A stretch of DNA of 39,458 bases from Ramicandelaber brevisporus (taxonomy: Eukaryota > Kickxellomycota > Ramicandelaberales > Ramicandelaberaceae), in contig MU602714.1 of assembly GCA_025201865.1 (NCBI GenBank), positions 7,917 through 47,374 on the forward strand. Direction: 5' to 3'. Shown in pieces: positions 1 to 7,009 of this stretch. Positions within the stretch are counted from its first letter, which is position 1; every line of letters starts with the position of its first letter. The position numbers and the translations under genes are program-made. A model generated the notes under the pieces. The model made no database searches. It worked only from the letters and a program-made list of their open reading frames with translations, and was not told the DNA's origin.

Positions 1-10
1 CACGATTGAT

Positions 11-1714
11 TTAAGTGTTGAGAATAAAGTTCTTCTTAATATCGATGAATGGGAATCGCCCTTTTACAGCCTTTGGAATATCGTCTGTTTCTCCAGCGAA
101 AGCAAGAGTTCGTAGTTCAGGCATTAGTGCTATCATCTCAAGTGTAAAATCTAGCGGCCAGTCGTAATCATCCACACTAATCATAAGATCAAATTGTGTG
201 ATACTACATGGATTGTTAGATGAAGACTTCGCTGAAATTATATTTAGAGTTGACATCCACTCTTTATATAGGGTAACATCATCTTCTTGATCATCATCAT
301 TATCAACCATGTCAATTTTATTTGAATCCTCAATTAAAGAATCAGAGTTTGTGACCTCACCAATACCAGTTGAGTAAAATTGGCAGCGCCGAATATTTAT
401 CGAATCAAGTTTTGGCAACGAATACAAAAGCTTGTATATACTGGAAGATAGCTCGAGGTCATCGAGCCGAATAAAATTAATATTTGATTGATTCAAGACA
501 TCACTATCATCATAGCTCGGAGTGTAATCGAGTCTCATTCTATTTTTACTCATAACGACTAAATCTTGCAACTTCGGAAGCAGTGGTAAAATTGATGCCA
601 GGTTAAATGTGCTGTTTTCATCTAACATTTTTGGCTGTAGCCAGATGCCCAAATAAGTCAATTTATGGTGGTATTCCAAAATATCTACTAACTGCTCAAA
701 TGTCATGTTGATTGATAATGTTAACTCGTCAACATGCGGCCAACTCTGCAGCAGCACCTTTTTCCATGCTGGAGGATATGAGTTTGATGCCATATTACAA
801 CATTCATATCCTTTGATATGTATTCCTTGAAGAGAAGGGTAGTTGACTGGTGTAAAGTCACAGTAGTTGTAAGTATCTGAACTCACGCAACAAGTCCGTA
901 TTGACAACAAACGAATATGTGGATAAAAGCACGAGTTGTACAAGTCAATAGGCCGCCAAAATAATGAACGGTTTAAAGCAGCATAGCAAAATTGAGCATC
1001 TTCGCGAGTTTTTATACTAGGGGCACATGTAAGATGCTTGCTCAAAGCCTGTAGTTCAGATTGAGAAGGGAGAACACGAGTGTTAAATATAGGGCGAATT
1101 CTAATTTTCATTTCACGACTCCACATAACCATTTGCACGAACTGTGACAATCGAGTCCATATCTTATCATCAGGGTTGCCGGAACATACTAAACTTAAAA
1201 ATTCCAATGGTCTCATGCCACAATGGTTTTGTCGATGGTTTATAGCAAGCGCTTGAGTAACTAAATCATAATGTTCATTGCCATCCTCTATTCCACTGTT
1301 AAGATTAAACAAATTAGGAAAGCACACTATGAGATCTTTAAACTCTATTCCATTTGATGCAAGGCTGTGGCGATCGACTAAAACCAATATAGTAACACAA
1401 GAAAATACAGATAGGACATTGTAAATACTAACGTCATTGCTGACCACTGATTTGATAGCAGATAATGTTTCATCGTCGAGACTAATCAAACGAACCAATT
1501 TACTATATCGTGCTATTGCCATTGAACGTGTTGGCTCCGGCAGAGCGAATACTCTCCTGTCAAGCCTCCACCACGCTCTCTTGGAAAACAAGACATGGAA
1601 TGCAGAGGACACAGTCAAGAGCTTCTGAGCCTCGTGCGGAAAAAAGAAGAAGCTAACATACTCAACCAGTTCGCCTGGCAAGTAGAAGAGTCTGAAGTAT
1701 GTTTGGTCGTTCAT
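11..1714 (-). CDS. F-box-like / LRR-like protein
   Basis: Predicted 567-residue protein. The N-terminus (about residues 7-45) has the F-box pattern: LPGELVEYV, then a helix with KLLTVSSAFHVLFSKRAWW. The rest resembles a degenerate leucine-rich-repeat solenoid, with repeated short LxxLxL-type strands such as 'LTYLGIWLQP' and 'LPKLDSINIRRC'. F-box proteins of this layout act as substrate receptors of SCF (Skp1-Cul1) ubiquitin ligases; the substrate cannot be told from the sequence. The start is set at the ATG at 1714, directly before the F-box; ten further codons are open upstream but begin with GTG. The stop lies at 11-13, so the gene is complete. It diverges from the DCAF4-like gene. The coding DNA is visibly richer in A/T, and the protein richer in Asn, Ile and Asp, than most of the window. 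The same architecture recurs in the gene at 37439-39088, probably a distant paralogue. The F-box assignment is by pattern only. Confidence 0.72.
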   Translation of the reverse strand: MNDQTYFRLFYLPGELVEYVSFFFFPHEAQKLLTVSSAFHVLFSKRAWWRLDRRVFALPEPTRSMAIARYSKLVRLISLDDETLSAIKSVVSNDVSIYNVLSVFSCVTILVLVDRHSLASNGIEFKDLIVCFPNLFNLNSGIEDGNEHYDLVTQALAINHRQNHCGMRPLEFLSLVCSGNPDDKIWTRLSQFVQMVMWSREMKIRIRPIFNTRVLPSQSELQALSKHLTCAPSIKTREDAQFCYAALNRSLFWRPIDLYNSCFYPHIRLLSIRTCCVSSDTYNYCDFTPVNYPSLQGIHIKGYECCNMASNSYPPAWKKVLLQSWPHVDELTLSINMTFEQLVDILEYHHKLTYLGIWLQPKMLDENSTFNLASILPLLPKLQDLVVMSKNRMRLDYTPSYDDSDVLNQSNINFIRLDDLELSSSIYKLLYSLPKLDSINIRRCQFYSTGIGEVTNSDSLIEDSNKIDMVDNDDDQEDDVTLYKEWMSTLNIISAKSSSNNPCSITQFDLMISVDDYDWPLDFTLEMIALMPELRTLAFAGETDDIPKAVKGRFPFIDIKKNFILNT

Positions 1715-2111
1715 TGTTATGGTTAGAAAGGTTGTCGTCGTCACAAGAAGTTTGCTTTAGCGTGAAGTTCCAGAAGTGTGGACAAGAGAGGACGCAGCAG
1801 AGAGACGACAACTTGACTGGCAAAAAGAGGGTTGGTTCCTTTGAGCAATACTCGCGGTGGATTGTGTGACAATACATGTTCCGGACAACCCTGCATGTCA
1901 ATGAAAGGTGCTACGTTTCACAAATGGTATTCACAGAATGGATCATAGCCTGCTGTCAACTGTGAGCAAGTACCTGTTTCGACAGTGAGGCTGATGTGTG
2001 TGAATGGATGTCTCAAACTGAGAGCGTAGTTGAAGTTGAGTTAGCACAGTTGGGAGAGCTAATTTCTTCCCAATTCATTTTATTGCTCGAGATTCAGCAA
2101 GATCTGCCAAG
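1715..2111. promoter_or_regulatory. Divergent intergenic region (F-box-like / DCAF4-like)
   Basis: This 397-bp spacer lies between two genes that point away from each other, so it must hold both promoters and both 5' leaders. No clear TATA box was seen. The short open frames here start at non-ATG codons and look like chance. Confidence 0.5.
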
Positions 2112-3659
2112 ATGATCCCAGGGTTTGTGTACGACCCTGAACGAAGGAGATACTTTAGAGTTCAAACCGGTGCAGCAGCAGCAGCCTCTGAAGCTTCTGC
2201 CTCTGTTACTCCGTCGACCACAAGTCAGTCACAGCAAACACAGCCAAGAAGATCAGTCGCTACAAACGTCCACGAGATTAGAAGACGAGAAGCCACATCG
2301 AAGGCAGCACGCATCGCTGAACTACATCATCGAATAGCCAATAGCAACAATAGCAGCAACAGCAGCAATAGCAGCAGTAACAACAACAAGTATCGAAGGC
2401 TTCAAGGCAGCATTCATGCAGTTGTGAGAACGAGACGGCGAAATCCACAGTTGATGCAGCAAAGTCCATCCGACATTCAATCCTTAAGATGCAGACGAAA
2501 TGCCCACCTTGCACTCGAGTATGCACTGCCAAATGAGGAGCAGTCCATCACGGCAGCTACGCTGATGCCCCCTCAATCAACAAGCTGTAGCGATTCTGTG
2601 GTGATGTTTGGCACAAATGACGGCCAAGTTTGCTCAATCGAACTCGATCATTCCAAAGACGAGACACAAACGACATCAATGATTACACCAATTGCTCACA
2701 GTGGTATTGCTAGACCTCCGGGTCATTCAATCGCGCAAATTCTGCCATTCGGGCAGCGATTCATATACATTACTGGCCATTCCAATCCACATTCCTCCGC
2801 TGAACAGAATAATGGAAATGTACGCGGTGTTGCCAGCGGTTCAGCAGTGCTTGGATTCGGCAGTATAATTCGTAACCGAGATAATGTCAATAGCAATAAT
2901 AACAATGATGAGATGGATTCACCAAATGTGTCGATATTCTTTGAAATCCCAAACAGTATCTACTCATCAGTGGTATCGCCATCTCACCGGCAGATTGCAG
3001 TGGGTATGGATGGTAAAATCACAGTTTTTGATGGAGAGAACCCAGCCATTACAAGGCTGCTCCATAGCACCAAAACGCAGTCGGATGCTCTGAGTATCGA
3101 TTATGTTAAAACGGTTGGCAATGGAGAATGCATGATTGCGGCTGGGTTAAGGAATGGATCGACATTGACGATTGACCTGCGAGAAAGAAGTCAGCTGAAC
3201 ACGAGAGTCATCAAACCGTGGAATAATTCAAACAGCAAGCCCAACAAAAGCGATGGCAAAGGAAATGCAGCAATTGTTAACATTAAATCGATTCCAAGAA
3301 CACACATGCTGGCCACATCGACAGTTGGTAGCTTAAGGAATCAGATTCAGATTTGGGATATTCGTGCTGATCATTCACCATTAATGCACATGGATTACTG
3401 CAATGTTGGCAAGAGGATGAATCTTGGGTTTGATATGTCACCATGTGGAACGACACTGGCTGCTGCATGCGATCTTGGCGATGAGAGAAGCGAACTGTGG
3501 ATGTGGGATTTGCGCACTGGTGTGCCAGTCAGTAGTGGTCCCACTGATGTTTCGAATGAACTGTGTCATACAATTCAATGGTCACCATCGCAGCAATCTG
3601 GTCTACTCGGTGCCTCAAACAGGCGATTGTTTATCCGAACGTCACCACTATTACGATAG
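2112..3659 (+). CDS. DCAF4-like WD40-repeat protein
   Basis: 515 residues, close to the length of animal DCAF4 (WDR21). The very N-terminus 'PGFVYDPERRRYFRV' matches the short signature typical of DCAF4 proteins (PGFYYDPxxxRYF). It is followed by an Asn/Ser/Gln-rich spacer (about 20-95) and then WD-type beta-propeller strands from about residue 130 to the end. Two blades end in WDxR motifs: WDIR at about 415-418 and WDLR at about 465-468. WDxR is the DDB1-binding hallmark of CUL4-DDB1 substrate receptors. Known of the family: DCAF4 is a CRL4 substrate adaptor. Inferred: a nuclear or cytosolic CRL4 receptor with unknown substrate. The start is the ATG at 2112, as the signature begins at residue 3. 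The Asn/Ser run around residues 78-92 is a (AGC/AAC)n codon repeat. It could also be another WD40 protein, but the N-terminal signature makes DCAF4 the best match. Confidence 0.8.
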   Translation: MIPGFVYDPERRRYFRVQTGAAAAASEASASVTPSTTSQSQQTQPRRSVATNVHEIRRREATSKAARIAELHHRIANSNNSSNSSNSSSNNNKYRRLQGSIHAVVRTRRRNPQLMQQSPSDIQSLRCRRNAHLALEYALPNEEQSITAATLMPPQSTSCSDSVVMFGTNDGQVCSIELDHSKDETQTTSMITPIAHSGIARPPGHSIAQILPFGQRFIYITGHSNPHSSAEQNNGNVRGVASGSAVLGFGSIIRNRDNVNSNNNNDEMDSPNVSIFFEIPNSIYSSVVSPSHRQIAVGMDGKITVFDGENPAITRLLHSTKTQSDALSIDYVKTVGNGECMIAAGLRNGSTLTIDLRERSQLNTRVIKPWNNSNSKPNKSDGKGNAAIVNIKSIPRTHMLATSTVGSLRNQIQIWDIRADHSPLMHMDYCNVGKRMNLGFDMSPCGTTLAAACDLGDERSELWMWDLRTGVPVSSGPTDVSNELCHTIQWSPSQQSGLLGASNRRLFIRTSPLLR

Positions 3660-3794
3660 CCACGTGGGTACTGAGAAGAGGTTCATTTAAAAGTATAAAG
3701 TCTATCAATGGAGAAATTGCATATTAATTTTAAGGGCTGTATATATCAGATTTAGAAGGATGAGGAAGTGCTGCCTCTGATGTAAAAGAAGAGG

Positions 3795-3800
3795 AATAAA
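3795..3800 (+). terminator. Candidate poly(A) signal AATAAA of DCAF4-like gene
   Basis: A canonical AATAAA lies 136 bp after the DCAF4-like stop codon, in an A/G-rich stretch. It is a reasonable 3' end signal, but it was chosen only by motif and distance. Confidence 0.4.
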
Positions 3801-3891
3801 ATGGGAAGAGGGAGGGCAACTATTAACCGTGTTTTGGACAGCAGCGGTTTGACAGAGCCGCGGATCTCATACAATGGCACTTGGTTGTGAA

Positions 3892-3929
3892 TTGGCAGCC
3901 ACAGCCGAACCACTCAACGTGGCTGCCAA
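3892..3929. repeat. Perfect 11-bp inverted repeat (hairpin)
   Basis: The arm TTGGCAGCCAC (3892-3902) is the exact reverse complement of GTGGCTGCCAA (3919-3929), with a 16-nt loop. The arms do not extend further. In RNA this would form a stable GC-rich stem. It lies just inside the small open frame starting at 3874, in the otherwise geneless convergent gap. Confidence 0.75.
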
Positions 3930-4034
3930 CTGGCGCAGTATCGTTAGCTTGGTGCATTGTTTGTGTAGTGGAATTGTTCTATTTGTAAGAGCTGGAGAGA
4001 ATGAACAGAGGATGGACAATGGACGACAGTTGAA

Positions 4035-4101
4035 GTTTGTTGAGTTTGCGAGAGTTTGCGAGTTTACGAAGGTTTGCAAGGGTTTACGAGGGTTTACGGA
4101 G
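4035..4101. repeat. Degenerate ~10-bp tandem repeat (GTTTRCGARG)
   Basis: GTTT-led units start at 4035, 4044, 4054, 4062, 4072, 4082 and 4092, i.e. 8 to 10 bp apart, with the consensus GTTT(A/G)CGA(A/G)G. Later copies are the most alike. The units are about one helical turn apart. No coding frame explains it. Confidence 0.7.
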
Positions 4102-5091
4102 TGAATGGCATCTTATAGCCAAGTTTGGCAGCAATAGCTGAATTGACCAACATGTCAGACAGAACGCACACGAACCACTCGGCAGTCTGCAAGTCTCTCC
4201 CTGGCGCAATTGAATGATCCATACCATCTCTCCCTCTCTCTCTCCCATACACTCAAACCAGAACAAAAGCTTTGTGAATTACACTGTACTTCCTTCTCTG
4301 TGTCGTCTATGCTACGTCCCTCGTTGTCTGCTATGAGTTTGTGTTGTCGTCGTCGCACGTGCGTGTTACCATGGCAGGTCACATAAGCCACCACCCAATT
4401 ACTCCCAATCCAACTCACTGTTGTTGAGTGTCAGAGTCAAAGTATCCACTTGTAGCTTTTGTGACCTGCAAACACTATTGGAATGTAATGAATCGGGCAT
4501 GGAGTGGTGTGGTAGCCTGCAAAGTCTGGACACGGACAGCCTGTATTGACTGGGCAGTTACAACCATAGAAATGAACAATGTGACAAGCACTTGGCAATG
4601 TATCGTAACTTCTCCTCCTCCTCATGTGCATATGTATATGTGTGTGTTTTCTTTCTTTCTTTCTCTTTTTGCTTCTTGAGTCAACAAACAAAGAGCCAAA
4701 ACAGAGGCAGTTGAAAGTGCGAACAGTGCAGCGCTTTCAGTTGCGAGGAACAGGGACTCTACTCTCTGTCTTCTATAGCAACTGTTTTGTAACAAAAAAT
4801 GACTCGATGAATGGTTGCAGAAAGGGGGGGAGTCGAAGGAAAGGAACATCTTCTAGGTAGCAGTGTCGCAGGTCATCACGTGCACTTCACAAGCGGCTGA
4901 TGTAAACTTCTTCTATTTAAACAAGCTATCCTAATTATAGACTCTTTAGCATCATGGGTGAAAATTGATCATTGCTTTTTAATAAACGGTAAAGGATAAT
5001 AGATAAAGGGTAAAAGACATTTGATTAAAACAAAAGACAAAAGCCGAGGTTGAAGTAATTAGACAACTAAATCATAACAACAAAGGAAGGA

Positions 5092-6489
5092 CTATCTGCC
5101 GCTATACTTTTTTAATTCTTCACACCGAGCCAGTTTCATATTTCTCGCCTGTTTCAAAGCGTCATGATCTGTTGTCCAATCCGTCCACCCTTGTGCATAG
5201 TTGATTCGGTCAGCTCTCTCATCCATTTCGTTCTTGCATTTCTGTCTCAATATATTCATATATCTAACCTCAACCTGCTCTTCGAAGCCACGCACTTTGG
5301 TTGGATATCTCTCGTTGAATCTGCCAAACTCATCAGAGTTGACATAGTAGCGCATTTTGTGGACAGGAGTGTGCCGCAATGCATTGTACTTGGCACGCGG
5401 CTCAAAGTAGTACGTGGGTTCCACCGATGCACTGCTGAAGGAAAAGATCGAGGAAAAGAGCGAGAATGCAACTAATAGCAGCAGAGGCAGGAACTGGACA
5501 AGTGTGCCAAAGAAGCTTTGTTCTTCCTCAGACTCATCATCACTCGCACCCTGAGTGTATGCATTACCTCTATGACGGCGTCTGTCATGCTGTTGATGAT
5601 GATGATGATGCTGCTGCTGCTGCTGTCTGAACTGATGGGGTGCATGGAAGAACTGAGCACCATTTCCACCTCCGCCAAAATGTCTGACTCTGACATTGGG
5701 TCCAAATGCAGAGCCAAATATATTAGCACCAGCTCCACCCATTCCAAAGAACATGTTGAACAATTCTTCTGGCGAAATCTCATCTGCGCCTCCATCGTAG
5801 CCCTGATATGTTCTAAACTGTGTGTATCCATTTCCACTTGGAGCTGCAGCATCGGACGAGAATCTATCCTCAGCGCCAAATCTATCGTAATGCTCTCTCT
5901 TGTTGGAATCACTCAGTACTCCAAAGGCTCTACCAATCAACTTGAAGGCCTCATCGGCTCCAGGTGCCTGATTCTTATCTGGATGAAACTGTAGTGCTAA
6001 TTTGCGATATGCCTTTTTAATGTCACTCTCCGCTGCATCCTTTTCCAGCCCCAATACCTTGTAAAAGTCAGTTCCACACGATCGAATCCGCTTTACTGCA
6101 GCCACTTGCTCATCTGTGTAATTGCGCTGCTTTGAGGCAGATTCATCTTCAGTAGAAGCGTTTGATGGTGCTGATGATGATGCCGCAGTTCGCCTTCTTT
6201 GTCTAATATCATCGCTGTCACCACCACCACCACCGCCACCACTGTGTCGGCTTGATGCTGTTGATGATGATGTTGACGAGCCTGTTGACGTGTGAGCATG
6301 GCCATTTGCCGCTGTGTTACTGGAGTTGCTGTCTTGTTTAAGCTCTGCCAGGAACGACTTGGCTTCGTCTGATGCATACATGTTGTTGGACTTGTTGGCA
6401 AACTTCTCGGCTGACTGCAGGTTGCCCTGAGCCAAATGAGCTCGAGCTATACGCAAGCAACGGGCCGCCTCTTCTCGATTGACTTCCAT
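5092..6489 (-). CDS. ER-membrane DnaJ/Hsp40, DNAJB12/DNAJB14/Hlj1-type
   Basis: 465 residues. The N-terminus MEVNREEAARCLRIA fits the conserved start of DNAJB12/14-type proteins, which sets the ATG at 6489; the frame stays open upstream but only from a TTG. A Ser/Gly/Thr-rich linker follows (about 55-115), then the J domain (about 139-206) with the Hsp70-activating HPD at 169-171. Next come a Gly-rich segment with 'FNMFFGMGG' and a Gln/His tract (about 288-301). One transmembrane helix follows (about 330-350). The C-terminal DUF1977-like domain (about 353-460) begins 'PTYYFEPRAKYNALRHTP'. Known of the family: tail-side anchored ER J-proteins recruit cytosolic Hsp70 for ER-associated degradation of membrane proteins. 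All domains are present and in the usual order, so family placement is strong. Confidence 0.9.
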   Translation of the reverse strand: MEVNREEAARCLRIARAHLAQGNLQSAEKFANKSNNMYASDEAKSFLAELKQDSNSSNTAANGHAHTSTGSSTSSSTASSRHSGGGGGGGDSDDIRQRRRTAASSSAPSNASTEDESASKQRNYTDEQVAAVKRIRSCGTDFYKVLGLEKDAAESDIKKAYRKLALQFHPDKNQAPGADEAFKLIGRAFGVLSDSNKREHYDRFGAEDRFSSDAAAPSGNGYTQFRTYQGYDGGADEISPEELFNMFFGMGGAGANIFGSAFGPNVRVRHFGGGGNGAQFFHAPHQFRQQQQQHHHHHQQHDRRRHRGNAYTQGASDDESEEEQSFFGTLVQFLPLLLLVAFSLFSSIFSFSSASVEPTYYFEPRAKYNALRHTPVHKMRYYVNSDEFGRFNERYPTKVRGFEEQVEVRYMNILRQKCKNEMDERADRINYAQGWTDWTTDHDALKQARNMKLARCEELKKYSGR

Positions 6490-7009
6490 CACGCTTGCTG
6501 TTACTGCTGCTGCTGCAATTGTTGCTGTTACTGCTGTTGCTGTTGAAGAAGAATTGCACTGATCACACAGAAAACTTGGGAGAGAGGGAGAGATAGAGTG
6601 AAGAAGAGCAAGAACAAGAGGCTTGCTAAAGATAGACTTGCAGGCGGTGGACAACTGACAGACAGCAAGGCTGTGGACGATGCTGGCGAGCTGGTGACGA
6701 TTCGGAGCGACGTTGCAAGTTCGAAAGGAAGAAAGGTTAACAGCTTCTTCAATCAGGAGGCAGCCTGAAAGCAGAAAAAGAAAAAGAAAAGAAGAAAAAG
6801 GACAGCGCTGAACAGCCCAGACTGCATCCGAGGAGCAGCCGCCACGTTGCAAAAATTCCCTTGGTTGAACGGTTTGCTCACGACATTTCCAAACGGAGAT
6901 GGCTTGATTGGCTGAATCTCAGCGGAATCACATTAGTACATTGAGAAAAGAAAAGAAAAGAAAAGAAAAGAACAAAACAAAAGGCATTTGGAAAGAGAGA
7001 GAGAGGACA
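6490..7009. promoter_or_regulatory. Upstream region and 5' leader of the DnaJ gene
   Basis: 520 bp between the DnaJ ATG (6489) and the stop of the next minus-strand gene (7010). The leader is rich in CAG/CAA triplets near the ATG and pyrimidine-rich (on the minus strand) further out. An inverted CCAAT (ATTGG) lies at about 6907-6911. No convincing heat-shock element (alternating GAA/TTC) or TATA box was found. The distal end carries an AAAAG microsatellite. Confidence 0.4.
6944..6972. repeat. (AAAAG)n microsatellite
   Basis: About six uninterrupted AAAAG units lie between the DnaJ promoter region and the 3' end of the seven-TM gene. This is a simple repeat with no further content. Confidence 0.8.

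Larger units (their letters stand above)
3660..5091. other. 1.4-kb intergenic gap between convergent genes, no convincing gene
   Basis: This gap sits between the 3' ends of the DCAF4-like (+) and DnaJ (-) genes, where only two short 3' UTRs are needed. The other convergent pair in the window is only 357 bp apart. The longest ATG frame on the plus strand (3874-4104, 76 codons) encodes one hydrophobic stretch and nothing recognisable. The gap also holds a perfect hairpin (3892-3929), a 10-bp tandem repeat (4035-4101), CT-rich tracts (about 4220-4250 and 4645-4670) and three CACGTG palindromes (3661, 4356, 4877). I saw no tRNA, 5S or spliceosomal snRNA signature. A non-coding RNA or a small multi-intron gene is possible but not supported. 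Confidence 0.5.

Noticed and set aside
3874-4104. 76-codon ATG frame in the convergent gap
   Set aside because: It is short, includes the hairpin and the 10-bp repeat as its C-terminal half, and shows no family; chance cannot be excluded, so it is not called as a gene.
6490-6852. N-terminal extension of the DnaJ frame (121 codons)
   Set aside because: It begins at TTG and has no ATG before 6489, while the family N-terminus starts exactly at the ATG at 6489. It is read as 5' leader.
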